64,000 nt of DNA, taken from Chloroflexi bacterium CFX6 (lineage in GTDB: Bacteria > Chloroflexota > Anaerolineae > Anaerolineales > Villigracilaceae). Each line of letters opens with the position of its first letter. Position 1 is the first letter of the stretch. Made by a program: the position numbers and the translations under genes. The stretch spans positions 1 through 64,000 of the forward strand of contig SZPG01000031.1 of the NCBI GenBank assembly GCA_030263595.1. Reading direction: 5' to 3'. Shown in pieces: positions 8,023-16,263 of this stretch. Under the pieces are notes generated by a model. It was not told where the DNA came from. It ran no database searches and saw only the letters and a program-made list of their open reading frames with translations.

Positions 8023-8706
8023 ATGAACCTGTCTGTCATCATCCCTGTCTACAACGAAGCCAAAAATATCGAAGAGATCATCAAACGCGTGCAAGCCAGA
8101 AAACTTGCAACAGAGATCATCATCGTGGACGACGGCTCGCAGGACGGCACCCGCGACATCCTGAAAAAACTGGACGGCAAAAGAAAAGTCCGCGTGATCC
8201 TGCACGAAAGAAACCAGGGCAAGGGCGCGGCGGTCGTCAGCGGAATGAAAGCCGCAAAAGGCGACGTCCTGCTCATTCAGGACGCCGACCTCGAATATGA
8301 CCCTCGCGACTACCCCGCCCTACTCCAGCCGATCGAAGAGGGGCTCGCGGACGTGGTCTACGGCTCGCGATTTCTGGGCGCGCCGCATCGGGTCGCCATG
8401 TTCTGGCATCAGGTGGCAAACCAAATGCTTACCCTGATGACCAACATCCTGTACGATTCGATCCTGACCGACATGGAAACGGGATATAAGGTCTTCCGCC
8501 GCAAAGTGATCGAAGGCATGACCATCCGCTCCAAACGGTTCAACTTCGAACCGGAATTCACCGCCAAGGTCCTCAAACGCAAGTACCGCATCTTCGAGGT
8601 GCCGATCTCCTTCAACCCGCGCGATTATTCCGAAGGCAAGAAGATCAAGTTGAAGGACGCGTTCGAAGCCGTGTGGGCGCTGTTGAGATACAGGTTTTTC
8701 GATTGA
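8023..8706 (+). CDS. Family 2 glycosyltransferase (polyprenyl-phosphate sugar transferase type)
   Basis: The ATG at 8023 gives MNLSVIIPVYNEAKNIEEI, the canonical GT2 start; an upstream in-frame ATG would add ten unlikely residues. Motifs: DDGSQDGTRD, GKGAAV, QDADLEYDP (DxD nucleotide-sugar/metal site), YGSRFLG, METGYKVFRR. The size (227 residues) and lack of membrane helices match DPM1/Ppm1-like enzymes that load a sugar onto polyprenyl phosphate at the membrane face. Its stop overlaps the TTG start of the next gene (TTGA). Confidence 0.9.
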   Translation: MNLSVIIPVYNEAKNIEEIIKRVQARKLATEIIIVDDGSQDGTRDILKKLDGKRKVRVILHERNQGKGAAVVSGMKAAKGDVLLIQDADLEYDPRDYPALLQPIEEGLADVVYGSRFLGAPHRVAMFWHQVANQMLTLMTNILYDSILTDMETGYKVFRRKVIEGMTIRSKRFNFEPEFTAKVLKRKYRIFEVPISFNPRDYSEGKKIKLKDAFEAVWALLRYRFFD

Positions 8707-9032
8707 CGACCGACTCTCACGAAGAGATCGAGAAGGAATTCGCGCAGGCGGAACGGGCGCGCGCAAGGGGCAACGAGGGACAGGCGCGCGTCTGCGCGCG
8801 GCGCGCGGCGGGAATCGCAATTCGGAAATACCTGGAACGAAGGGGCATCCGCCCTCGAACCACGAGCGCGTACGACCTGTTGAACCTGCTCAAGGACGAC
8901 CCGCTTCTTTCCCCCGACCTGAGGCTGATCGCCGACCATTTGACCTTGCGCGTCACCGAGGAATTCAAATTCCCCATGGATGCGGACCTCGTCGCCGAAG
9001 CGCGGATATTGTGCAGGGAATTGCTGCAATAA
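8703..9032 (+). CDS. Small alpha-helical protein, HEPN-like
   Basis: 109 residues, TTG start overlapping the glycosyltransferase stop (TTGA), indicating translational coupling. The chain is almost all helix-forming: EIEKEFAQAERARARGNEGQ, then ARRAAGIAIRKYLERRG and a second half with two to three helices. The layout resembles HEPN-type helical domains, but the RxxxxH ribonuclease motif is not visible. I do not recognise a named family; function unknown. Confidence 0.65.
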   Translation: MTTDSHEEIEKEFAQAERARARGNEGQARVCARRAAGIAIRKYLERRGIRPRTTSAYDLLNLLKDDPLLSPDLRLIADHLTLRVTEEFKFPMDADLVAEARILCRELLQ

Positions 9033-9072
9033 TCAAAGACCCCAAGGGAGTGTTTCGAGGATCGTCAGCCCT

Positions 9073-9098
9073 GCGTAGAAGACGTTCTCTAACGCCGC
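9073..9098 (-). repeat. Single copy of the repeat found in the 26.4-kb array
   Basis: Read on the minus strand this is CGTTAGAGAACGTC followed by CTACGCAGGG, the same core as the tandem array at 26360-26580. It shows that the unit is dispersed as well as tandem. Confidence 0.6.
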
Positions 9099-9193
9099 CA
9101 GATGCGCCAGGGAGCGCACCTTACGCAAAGTTATCCGGGTAGAAAGAAATTTCAAAACCCTTTCTAAAGGTCAGTAAATTATTAACTTCCCTC

Positions 9194-9280
9194 ATGTCGT
9201 TGCGAGTCTTCGAGAAGCAATCTCCTGTTGCCATAGATTTTCCTGCAAAGTGGGGATTGCTTCGGGACATTTCGTGGAAG
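9194..9280. repeat. GTCATTGCGAG / GAAGCAATC type inverted repeat
   Basis: TGTCGTTGCGAG, then GAAGCAATC and the inverted GATTGCTTC, ending GGGACAT. Related copies are at 35119-35229 and 38833-38904. This is a dispersed REP/MITE-like intergenic element. The whole 9033-9352 gap holds only this and the copy at 9073; I see no gene. Confidence 0.6.
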
Positions 9281-9352
9281 GTGAGGGAGCTTATTTTTTT
9301 ACGAACCCTAAAGGTCACTCGGTTCTTTGGAGTCTTGTCCTCCTACGAACCA

Positions 9353-9619
9353 TCACATGTTCCTTCTTCCCATCAAATGGAAGAAGGCGCGCGCAACAGT
9401 GATGACCAGCAGCAGGGCGGACATTACCCCTCCGAACACAAGGAACAGCCTTCGCCAGTCGAGCCGTGAAACGATCTCCTCACGCGCCGGGAAATGGAGG
9501 CGATCCCTGAGGCGTTGGACGAGGTCGCTCGAAGGCTGGATCGGTTTCAGCGTCCCCGCGAGACGCGTTTCGAGGGTGAGGATGTCGTCGGGAAGTTGGG
9601 TGGTCTTTCTTCTCGTCAT
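9353..9619 (-). CDS. Small single-pass membrane protein, third gene of the sigma factor operon
   Basis: 88 residues: a basic/helical cytoplasmic part (LETRLAGTLKPIQPSSDLVQ), then DWRRLFLVFGGV and a transmembrane helix near the C-terminus, ending RRNM. It starts six bases after the degV-like stop in an ECF sigma - DegV - membrane protein unit. A short cytoplasmic segment plus one helix next to an ECF sigma gene suggests a membrane-tethered modulator such as a reduced anti-sigma factor, but there is no zinc anti-sigma motif. Function inferred from position only. Confidence 0.7.
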   Translation of the reverse strand: MTRRKTTQLPDDILTLETRLAGTLKPIQPSSDLVQRLRDRLHFPAREEIVSRLDWRRLFLVFGGVMSALLLVITVARAFFHLMGRRNM

Positions 9620-9625
9620 TCTGTC

Positions 9626-10477
9626 TCACGGTTTCCATTCGGCCGGGTAGAGGATTACGCCCACGGTACCGGGTCCGAGGTTTGCGGCAATAGAAATGGA
9701 TAGTTCGCCGAGCATCGTCTCCCTGCAATTGAACTGCTGTTTCGCCTGTTCGAGCAGCGCCTCGCCGGATTTGGGATCGCGCGCGTGAACCGCCGCCAGG
9801 TAGATCGGCTTGTCGCCGTATTCCTCCTTCGCCATTTCGATCACGCGATCCAGGGAAGCCTTGCGCGTGCGCACCCGTTCCGCCATGCCCAAATCGCCGT
9901 TTCGTAAAACCGCAATGGGTTTGACGTTCAGCACGGAAGCCAGCGCGGCTTGCAATGTTTTTACGCGCCCGGACATTTTGGCGTATTCCAAAGTATCCAG
10001 CGTGAGGATGATGAGGATTTTGGACTTGACGTCCTCGACGTATCTGACGATTTCATCCACGCTTTTGCCGGCGCGTTCCATTTTGCGGGCTTCGCGGCAC
10101 ATCAAACCGATGCCGAGCGAGCCGACCGCGGAATCGATGGGGATGACGTTGAATTCGCCCTTCAGTTCCTCGGCGGCGGAAACGGCGGAGGCGTAGGTGC
10201 CGGAGAGTTTTGCCGTGATGTGGATGGAAAGGATCGTATCGCCCTTTTGAGCCACCCTGCGATAGAACTCGACGAACTGGTGCGGCGAAGGCTGGGATGT
10301 CTTGGGAACGCGCCGGCTTTCGTCCACCAGTTTGTAAAACCCCTCGTTGTCCAGTTCGACGCCCTGCAAATACGACTTTTCCCCGAACAGGATATTTACG
10401 GGAATCATGTCAATGCCATATTCCTTGTCCCATCCGGGCAGGAGGTCGGCGGCGCCATCGGTCACAATTCTGAGCAT
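9626..10477 (-). CDS. DegV-family fatty-acid-binding protein
   Basis: 283 residues starting MLRIVTDGAADLLPGW, followed by YGIDMIPVNILFGEKSYLQG and TSQPSPHQFVEFYRR, the two lobes' fatty-acid-binding signatures of DegV (COG1307). DegV/FakB proteins present fatty acids to the kinase FakA; no FakA gene lies in this window. The ATG at 10477 has GGAGA upstream and begins three bases after the sigma factor stop, so the two are coupled. Confidence 0.93.
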   Translation of the reverse strand: MLRIVTDGAADLLPGWDKEYGIDMIPVNILFGEKSYLQGVELDNEGFYKLVDESRRVPKTSQPSPHQFVEFYRRVAQKGDTILSIHITAKLSGTYASAVSAAEELKGEFNVIPIDSAVGSLGIGLMCREARKMERAGKSVDEIVRYVEDVKSKILIILTLDTLEYAKMSGRVKTLQAALASVLNVKPIAVLRNGDLGMAERVRTRKASLDRVIEMAKEEYGDKPIYLAAVHARDPKSGEALLEQAKQQFNCRETMLGELSISIAANLGPGTVGVILYPAEWKP

Positions 10478-10480
10478 GGC

Positions 10481-11053
10481 TCACTCTCCTTCGAGGTTGA
10501 TGTTTTGGTCTCCCAGATGATCGCGCAGGGCGAGAAGCGTCCTATGGTAAAGGCTTTTCACGGCGCCTTCGCTGCGTCCCATGATCTTCCCGATCTCCGC
10601 GTTCGAGAGGTTCTCGACGAATTTCAGGATGAGGAGGCTTTGTCGTTCCGGGGGCAGGCGCCGGATGAGTTTGAGAAGCGCCTCCTGTTCCTGCGAACGG
10701 ACAAGGTTCCTTTCGGGATGATCGCCCCGGGTCGGGAGGATAGGCAGATCGTCGAGTGGGATCTCCTGCCTGCGGCTGCGGTCGCGGTGCCAGTTTGCGA
10801 CCAGATTGTGGGCGATGCGATACAACCATGCGGAAAATGGCACGCCGCGATCCGTATAATTTTTAATGTGGTTCATCGCCCGCTGGAAGACGCGGGCGGT
10901 AAGGTCCTCCGCATCGTGAAGGTTGCCCGTCCGGTAATAAACGTAGTTGAAGATGCGGTCCACGTATCGCTCGTAGAGTTGACCGAAGGCGTCGCGGTCG
11001 CCCTGCGAAGCAAGCGATAGGATCTCCTCTTCCTTGAAGTCGGTCTCCTGCAC
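10481..11053 (-). CDS. ECF-type RNA polymerase sigma factor
   Basis: 190 residues with region 2 (DAFGQLYERYVDRIFNYVYYR, then HDAEDLTARVFQRA) and region 4 (LPPERQSLLILKFVENLSNA, EIGKIMGRSEGAVKSLYHRT). Directs RNA polymerase to alternative promoters. It heads a minus-strand operon with a DegV protein and a small membrane protein. No classical zinc anti-sigma factor is adjacent, so its control is not obvious. Confidence 0.95.
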   Translation of the reverse strand: MQETDFKEEEILSLASQGDRDAFGQLYERYVDRIFNYVYYRTGNLHDAEDLTARVFQRAMNHIKNYTDRGVPFSAWLYRIAHNLVANWHRDRSRRQEIPLDDLPILPTRGDHPERNLVRSQEQEALLKLIRRLPPERQSLLILKFVENLSNAEIGKIMGRSEGAVKSLYHRTLLALRDHLGDQNINLEGE

Positions 11054-11166
11054 TCGTCCATCCTACCGGCAGGTTAACACAAATAACCCCGCCGGATTTG
11101 AGAAGTTGCATTTGAGTATAACATGCGCGTTGCAAATCCTCTTCGGATGTCCAATTTGGCGATTCG

Positions 11167-11172
11167 GTATAA
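11167..11172 (+). promoter_or_regulatory. Possible -10 box of uvrA
   Basis: TATAAT at 11167-11172, 76 bases before the uvrA start; no convincing -35 and no recognisable SOS operator. The start itself has AGGAG close by. Confidence 0.35.
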
Positions 11173-11248
11173 TGGCAGTTTGGCGTTCGGCAAAATCCGT
11201 CAAAAATAAAACATTTGTGCTAAAATAGGCTTTCAGCACAGGAGTCTT

Positions 11249-14200
11249 ATGTCATCCAATTCGATCCGCGTTGTGGGCGCGCGCGTCCACAATTTGAAGA
11301 ACATCACCGTGGAGATCCCGCGCGATAAGTTCGTGGTCATTACGGGCTTGTCGGGGTCGGGCAAATCGTCGCTGGCGTTCGATACGATCTTCGCCGAGGG
11401 GCAGCGGCGCTACGTCGAGTCGCTTTCGGCGTACGCGCGGCAGTTCATCGGGCAGATGGACAAGCCCGACGTGGACTACATTGACGGGCTCTCCCCCGCC
11501 GTTTCGATTGACCAGAAGTCCACCAGCCACAACCCGCGTTCCACCGTCGGCACAGTGACCGAAATCTACGATTACATGCGTCTGCTCTTTGCCCGCGCAG
11601 GCATCCCCCACTGTCCCGTGTGCGGACGCGAAGTGACGCGCCAGTCGGCGCAGGAGATCGTGGATGCCATCGAGAAACTGCCCGATGGCACGCGCATCCT
11701 GATCCTCGCGCCGTTGGTGCGCGGACGCAAAGGTACGTATCAAGCCGTGTTCGAGGAGATCCGCAAGGCAGGCTTCACCCGCGCCCGCGTGGATGGAACC
11801 GTCCATTCGCTCGACGACGAGATCGAGCTCGACCGCTACAAACAGCACACTATCGAAGCCATCGTTGACCGACTCGTCATTGCGCATCACGAGGATAAGG
11901 AGGAAAAGAAAGCCGCGCGCACCCGCCTGACCGATTCGGTCGAAACCGCGCTCAAGTTTGGGGAGGGGTACATCACGGTGAGTCTTCAGCAGGATAGTCG
12001 TCAGTCTAATAGTCGTCAGTCGGATAGTCGTCAGTCGGATAGTCGTCAGTCTAATAGTCATCAGTCTAATAGTCGTCAGTCTGATAGTCGTCAATCTGCC
12101 GACTATCAAACCAAGGACTATCAGACCAAAGACGACCAGACTAAAGACTATCAGACCAAAGACTATCAGACCAAAGACTATCAGACTAAAGACTATCAGA
12201 CTAACGACTTACATTTTTCCGAGCATCTCGCCTGCCCCGAACACGGCTCGACCGTTCCGGAGATCGAGCCGCGCACCTTTTCCTTCAACACGCCGCAGGG
12301 CGCATGTCCCGATTGCCAGGGACTCGGCTCGAAACTGGAGATTGACCCGCACCGCATCATCCCGGACCGCGACCTGTCCCTCAACGAGGGAGCGATCGCC
12401 AGCATGGAGTGGAGCGGACCGAAAGAGGAAGGCGGCTATTACTGGCAAAGCCTGATGAACGCCGCAAAAGCGTACAAGATAGATTTGGACAAACCCGTCA
12501 AGGAACTGACAAAGGAACAATTGAACATCGTCCTGTACGGCACGGGGGAGAAACAGATCCAGATGACGTACCAGAGCGCAAACGGAAACGAATTCAAGTT
12601 TTCGCGCGCCTTCGAAGGCGTGATCACCAACCTCGAACGACGATACAAGGAAACCAACTCGGAATATATCCGCGAGAAGATTTCGGAGTTCATGTCCGAC
12701 CGACCGTGCCCGAGTTGCAAGGGCAAGCGGCTCAATCCCGCCGCGCTGGCTGTCACCGTGGACGGCGTGAACATCGTCGAAGCGAACTCGTGGCACGTGT
12801 TGAAAACGCTGGAATGGGTGAAGAAACTTTCGGGCAAGACATCCCCCCTGACAGCCAAGCAAAAGAAGATCGCGGAACGGGTGTTGAAGGAGATCCACGA
12901 GCGATTGAACTTCCTTGTCAACGTCGGCTTGGATTACCTGACTCTGAATCGTTCCGCTGTGACATTATCCGGCGGCGAGGCGCAGCGCATCCGACTTGCG
13001 ACGCAGGTTGGTTCGCGTTTGGTTGGCGTTCTCTACGTTTTGGACGAGCCTTCGATCGGTTTGCATCCGCGCGATAACACCCGGCTGCTCGAAACGCTCA
13101 AGGGTTTGCGCGATCTCGGCAACACCGTCCTGGTTGTGGAACATGACAGCGAAACCATCTTCGAAGCGGACTGGGTGATTGACCTGGGTCCCGCCGCCGG
13201 TGAGCACGGCGGACAGGTGATCGCGGAGGGAACTCCGAAACAGATTTTGGCGCACCCAAAGTCGTTGACAGGACAATATCTATCGGGGAGGAAGCAGGTC
13301 CCGGTCCCGAAGAAGAGGCGGGAGGGGAACGGGAAGAGCCTCAGGATCGTGGGCGCGTCCGCGAATAATCTCAAGAAGATTGACGTCAAAATCCCGCTTG
13401 GGAGGCTGGTCTGCATCACGGGCGTGAGCGGATCGGGCAAGTCCTCGCTGATGAGCGACGTTTTGTACAACGCGCTGGCGGCGGAGTTGATGGGCGCGCG
13501 CACGCAGGCGGGGGCGCACGAGCGCATCGAAGGCGTGGAGCATCTCGACAAGATCATCAACATTGACCAGTCGCCCATCGGGCGCACGCCGCGCTCGAAC
13601 CCCGGCACGTACACGGGTTTGTTCGACGAGATCAGAAAGTTGTTCGCCGAACTGCCCGAGAGCAAAGTGCGCGGATACAAGCCCGGGCGTTTCTCGTTCA
13701 ACGTACACGGCGGGCGCTGCGAAGCCTGCCAGGGACAGGGCGAACTGCGCATCGAAATGCAGTTCCTGCCGGACGTGTACGTGCCGTGCGACGTGTGCCA
13801 CGGCAGGCGCTTCAACCGCGAGACCCTGCAGGTTATGTTCCGCGATAAATACTCAATCGCCGATGTGCTGGATATGACGGTTGATCACGCGCTCGAAGAA
13901 TTCAAGAATTATCCGCCGATGCTGAACAAGTTGAAATTGCTGCAGGAGGTTGGGCTGGGGTACATCCGCGTCGGTCAGCCCGCGACGACTCTTTCGGGCG
14001 GCGAGGCGCAGCGCGTGAAGCTCTCGAAGGAACTCTCGCGCCGCGCAACCGGGCGAACCCTGTATGTTTTGGACGAACCGAGCGTCGGGCTGCACGCGGC
14101 GGACGTGCATAAATTGATCGAGGTGTTACAGAGGCTGGTGGATGCGGGCAACTCCGTCCTCATCATCGAACACAATCTCGACATCATCAAGGTTGCGGAC

Positions 14201-14341
14201 TGGATCATTGATCTCGGTCCCGAGGGCGGCGACATGGGCGGTCGGTTGATCGCCGAAGGCGCGCCCGAACAGGTGATGAAGGCGAAGGGGTCGTACACGG
14301 GGAAGTTCTTGAGGGAGCATTTGAGGGGGGAAGATAGGTAG
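11249..14341 (+). CDS. uvrA: UvrABC excinuclease subunit A with a repeat insertion
   Basis: DNA damage sensor of nucleotide excision repair. Two ABC ATPase halves are complete: Walker [10 protein letters not shown] and GVSGSGKSS, signatures [12 protein letters not shown] and [12 protein letters not shown], Walker [14 protein letters not shown] and [12 protein letters not shown]. The C-terminal zinc module is normal (CEACQG...CDVCHG). The first module reads CPEHG rather than CxxC, then CPDCQG. At 1030 residues it is about 70 longer than usual; the excess is a (DSRQSN/DYQTK)n stretch at residues about 249-320, just before the first zinc module. AGGAG precedes the ATG. Confidence 0.97.
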   Translation: MSSNSIRVVGARVHNLKNITVEIPRDKFVVITGLSGSGKSSLAFDTIFAEGQRRYVESLSAYARQFIGQMDKPDVDYIDGLSPAVSIDQKSTSHNPRSTVGTVTEIYDYMRLLFARAGIPHCPVCGREVTRQSAQEIVDAIEKLPDGTRILILAPLVRGRKGTYQAVFEEIRKAGFTRARVDGTVHSLDDEIELDRYKQHTIEAIVDRLVIAHHEDKEEKKAARTRLTDSVETALKFGEGYITVSLQQDSRQSNSRQSDSRQSDSRQSNSHQSNSRQSDSRQSADYQTKDYQTKDDQTKDYQTKDYQTKDYQTKDYQTNDLHFSEHLACPEHGSTVPEIEPRTFSFNTPQGACPDCQGLGSKLEIDPHRIIPDRDLSLNEGAIASMEWSGPKEEGGYYWQSLMNAAKAYKIDLDKPVKELTKEQLNIVLYGTGEKQIQMTYQSANGNEFKFSRAFEGVITNLERRYKETNSEYIREKISEFMSDRPCPSCKGKRLNPAALAVTVDGVNIVEANSWHVLKTLEWVKKLSGKTSPLTAKQKKIAERVLKEIHERLNFLVNVGLDYLTLNRSAVTLSGGEAQRIRLATQVGSRLVGVLYVLDEPSIGLHPRDNTRLLETLKGLRDLGNTVLVVEHDSETIFEADWVIDLGPAAGEHGGQVIAEGTPKQILAHPKSLTGQYLSGRKQVPVPKKRREGNGKSLRIVGASANNLKKIDVKIPLGRLVCITGVSGSGKSSLMSDVLYNALAAELMGARTQAGAHERIEGVEHLDKIINIDQSPIGRTPRSNPGTYTGLFDEIRKLFAELPESKVRGYKPGRFSFNVHGGRCEACQGQGELRIEMQFLPDVYVPCDVCHGRRFNRETLQVMFRDKYSIADVLDMTVDHALEEFKNYPPMLNKLKLLQEVGLGYIRVGQPATTLSGGEAQRVKLSKELSRRATGRTLYVLDEPSVGLHAADVHKLIEVLQRLVDAGNSVLIIEHNLDIIKVADWIIDLGPEGGDMGGRLIAEGAPEQVMKAKGSYTGKFLREHLRGEDR
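11994..12209 (+). repeat. 15-bp repeats in two inverted blocks inside uvrA
   Basis: The first block (about 11994-12093) repeats GATAGTCGTCAGTC(T/G) units; the second (about 12107-12207) repeats AGACTATCAGACTAA-like units. GTCTGATAGTC in block one is the exact inverse of GACTATCAGAC in block two, so the whole region can fold as a large imperfect hairpin. The unit length of 15 keeps the reading frame. Confidence 0.9.
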
Positions 14342-14395
14342 ACAGGTAGACATGAAAGCGCCTGTATACTTGTGTACACGTACACTCACCAAAGG
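14338..14395. repeat. GTATAC/GTGTAC-rich leader repeat upstream of the reductase gene
   Basis: Contains GGTAGACAGGTAGACATG and then GTATACTTGTGTACACGTACAC directly before an AAAGGAGG ribosome site. The same motif family precedes the ArsA-like gene (19545-19630) and the SDR gene (21889-21920). Confidence 0.6.
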
Positions 14396-14404
14396 AGGCT
14401 GAAT

Positions 14405-15343
14405 ATGAAAATCATGGTCATGGGAACCGGAGGCGTAGGGGCATATTACGGCGGACTGCTGGCTCGACAAGGGAACGACGTGACGTTCATCGCGCGCGGC
14501 GCGCATCTGCAAGCCATCCGCGAAAAGGGTTTGCAGGTCAAAAGCATCTTCGGGGATTTCACTGTTTCGCCCGCGCAGGCAACCGATAACCCCGCTGAAG
14601 TCAGGGAAGTTGATCTCGTCCTGTTCTGCGTCAAAACCTATCACACAGATGAAGCGATCGAAGCCGTCCGCCCGGTGGTTGGTTCACAGACAACGGTATT
14701 GAGCCTGCAAAACGGAGTGGATGCCGTGGAGCGAATCGGGAAAGGCGTCGGGTTGGATCGCGTTCTGGGAGGCGCGACCTGGCTTTCGTCCGCGATCGAA
14801 GCGCCGGGGGTCGTCAAACAGGTATCCCAGTTCCGACGAATCGTCTTCGGCGAACTGGATGGGAGTCGTTCGGAGCGCGTCGAATCCATCTTTGCAGTGT
14901 TGAATAAAACAGGAATCACAGCGGAAGTTTCGGAGAACATCCTGAAAATTTTGTGGACGAAGTTCGTGTTCATTTCCGCGGCGAGCAGCCTGGGTTCGCT
15001 GACGCGCCTGCCGATGGGAGACTATCGTTCGATCCCCGAGACGCGGGCGCTGGTCGCCAGCCTGATGCGCGAGGTCGAGGCGCTGGCAAGGACGCAGGGG
15101 ATCGCGCTCGATGAGGACGTCGTCCAGAAATCGCTGGAGTTCATGGATAAATCCGCTCCGCACATCAAAGCCTCCATGCAACTGGACGTGGAGGGGGGAC
15201 GCCGGACCGAGTTGGAATCCATGATTGGCGTGATCGGGCGCAAGGGACGCGAACTCGGAATTCCCACCCCGGTGGCGGATTTCGTCTACGCTTCTTTACT
15301 GCCGATCGAATTGAAGGCGCGAAGCGGAACCTCGCCCGCCTGA
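14405..15343 (+). CDS. Ketopantoate reductase / ApbA-PanE family NADP oxidoreductase
   Basis: 312 residues with AGGAGG before the ATG. N-terminal Rossmann motif MGTGGVGAYYGG, LFCVKTYHTDEA with the conserved Lys, LQNGVDAVERI, then the helical C-domain with KFVFISAASSLGSLTRLPMG and SMQLDVEGGRRTELE. This is the 2-dehydropantoate 2-reductase fold (pantothenate synthesis). Many paralogues act on other 2-oxo acids and no panB/panC is nearby, so pantothenate function is likely but not proven. Confidence 0.88.
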   Translation: MKIMVMGTGGVGAYYGGLLARQGNDVTFIARGAHLQAIREKGLQVKSIFGDFTVSPAQATDNPAEVREVDLVLFCVKTYHTDEAIEAVRPVVGSQTTVLSLQNGVDAVERIGKGVGLDRVLGGATWLSSAIEAPGVVKQVSQFRRIVFGELDGSRSERVESIFAVLNKTGITAEVSENILKILWTKFVFISAASSLGSLTRLPMGDYRSIPETRALVASLMREVEALARTQGIALDEDVVQKSLEFMDKSAPHIKASMQLDVEGGRRTELESMIGVIGRKGRELGIPTPVADFVYASLLPIELKARSGTSPA

Positions 15344-15369
15344 GGTTTTTTGAAAGTTACAAATATCAG

Positions 15370-15398
15370 TTGACTTTTGTGACATAGATTCGTAAAAT
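15370..15398 (+). promoter_or_regulatory. Consensus sigma-70 promoter of the structured leader
   Basis: TTGACT (15370-15375), a 17-base spacer, TAAAAT (15393-15398). Expected transcription start about 15405, giving a leader of about 225 bases before the thioredoxin-like gene. Confidence 0.75.
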
Positions 15399-15440
15399 TA
15401 AACCAACATCTTTTATTTATGGACATAGACGAATATTAGG

Positions 15441-15560
15441 ATGGACCGCTGGCAAACCGTGTGACAATCTGACTTTTGTTCGAGGTCAAAATGCGACTTC
15501 CGTCGAACACATCACACATTCTGGTTTCTGTCGGAGCCGGGCGAATTGTGGTCACCCGGA
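15441..15560 (+). ncRNA. Structured 5' leader RNA, unidentified class
   Basis: Nested pairing is visible by eye: AAACC (15454-15458) with GGTTT (15523-15527); GTGTGA (15459-15464) with TCACAC (15512-15517); TGTTCGA (15477-15483) with TCGAACA (15503-15509), continued by AGGTC/GACTT. A second hairpin CCGGG/CCCGG follows (about 15537-15559). Together with its own promoter and a terminator before the ribosome site, this looks like a riboswitch or attenuator. It matches none of the classes I know. Confidence 0.65.
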
Positions 15561-15573
15561 ACTTGTCTTTGTG

Positions 15574-15617
15574 ACGCCATTGGGCAAAGGGGGATGCTCA
15601 CTGGCGTTTTTATTTTA
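15574..15617 (+). terminator. Intrinsic terminator ten bases before a ribosome site (attenuator)
   Basis: ACGCCA (15574-15579) pairs with TGGCGT (15602-15607), with inner GGGCA/TGCTC pairs, followed by TTTTTATTTT. The ribosome site AGGAG begins at about 15619, so the hairpin controls read-through into the gene at 15630. Confidence 0.8.
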
Positions 15618-15629
15618 CAGGAGCGAATG

Positions 15630-16112
15630 ATGAACAAGCCCTTCGACGCCGCTCAGGACAAGCCCTTCGATAATCCCTCTACGAGGGCTTCGCAGGACAA
15701 GCCCTTCGACGCCGCTCAGGACAAGCCCTTACTGGTCGAGATCATCGCCTACGCGCCCACCGCCTATTATCACTGCACCCATTGTGAAGTGGCGTGGCGG
15801 GAGATGGGCAAGTCGAACCGCGTGCAGGAGGAGCAGTTGGAAAGCAGCCTGCCCGAAGAGTTGAGGCGGGAGTATCAGGTCGTTTCGGATTGGGTAAGGG
15901 AAATGTTCCGGGCGCACTGCGACAACATCGTCCTCAAGGTGATCGACGCGGCGTCCGTGGAGGGGTTTTACAAATCGTTGAAGTACAACGCCCGCCACTA
16001 TCCGGCGGTCATTGTGAACGGCAGGTCCCGTTTTATTGGGAGCCAGATGCTGCCATCCGCCAGCGAGGAGATCGCCCGTCAGTTGGCGGTTCAATCAATG
16101 GGGGTTGGATGA
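15630..16112 (+). CDS. Thioredoxin-fold-like protein with an N-terminal repeat-derived segment
   Basis: GGAG lies six bases before the second of two tandem ATGs (15627 is the alternative). The first 33 codons are a translated dispersed repeat (KPFDAAQDKPFD units), after which the domain begins: LLVEIIAYAPTAYYHCTHCE with a CxxC pair, and later YPAVIVNGRSRFIGSQMLP, where the Pro after the beta strand resembles the cis-Pro region of glutaredoxin/thioredoxin-like folds. Likely a cytoplasmic redox or metal-handling protein. It sits just ahead of cstA and is controlled by a structured leader and attenuator. Confidence 0.7.
   Translation: MNKPFDAAQDKPFDNPSTRASQDKPFDAAQDKPLLVEIIAYAPTAYYHCTHCEVAWREMGKSNRVQEEQLESSLPEELRREYQVVSDWVREMFRAHCDNIVLKVIDAASVEGFYKSLKYNARHYPAVIVNGRSRFIGSQMLPSASEEIARQLAVQSMGVG
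15636..15727 (+). repeat. In-frame copies of the CGCTCAGGACAAGCCCTTCGA repeat
   Basis: Three copies of a CCCTTCGACGCCGCTCAGGA-type unit lie in frame at the start of the thioredoxin-like gene; a related CTTCGACTTCGCTCAGGGCA copy lies at about 55228. This is a dispersed intergenic repeat captured in coding sequence. Confidence 0.75.
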
Positions 16113-16263
16113 GGCGGAGAAGGCTCCCGGAGAGGAGGTGAATGGAAGGTAGATTTGCTCCATGGCGCGCCAGGGATGTGTCGAGAGGAGAAGTCATCTA
16201 CTGGCAGATACGTCCGTAAATCCGTAAGTTTTGCCTGACGCAACATTGAACGGAGGAACCTAT

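Noticed and set aside
11994-12209. CRISPR-like repeats inside uvrA
   Set aside because: Units are contiguous with no unique spacers, are in frame and are flanked by conserved UvrA sequence on both sides.
15441-15560. Cyclic-di-GMP (GEMM-I) riboswitch, because of GGCAAACC and AGCCGGG
   Set aside because: The GAAA tetraloop and GACGCAAAGCC segment are missing, and AAACC pairs instead with GGTTT.
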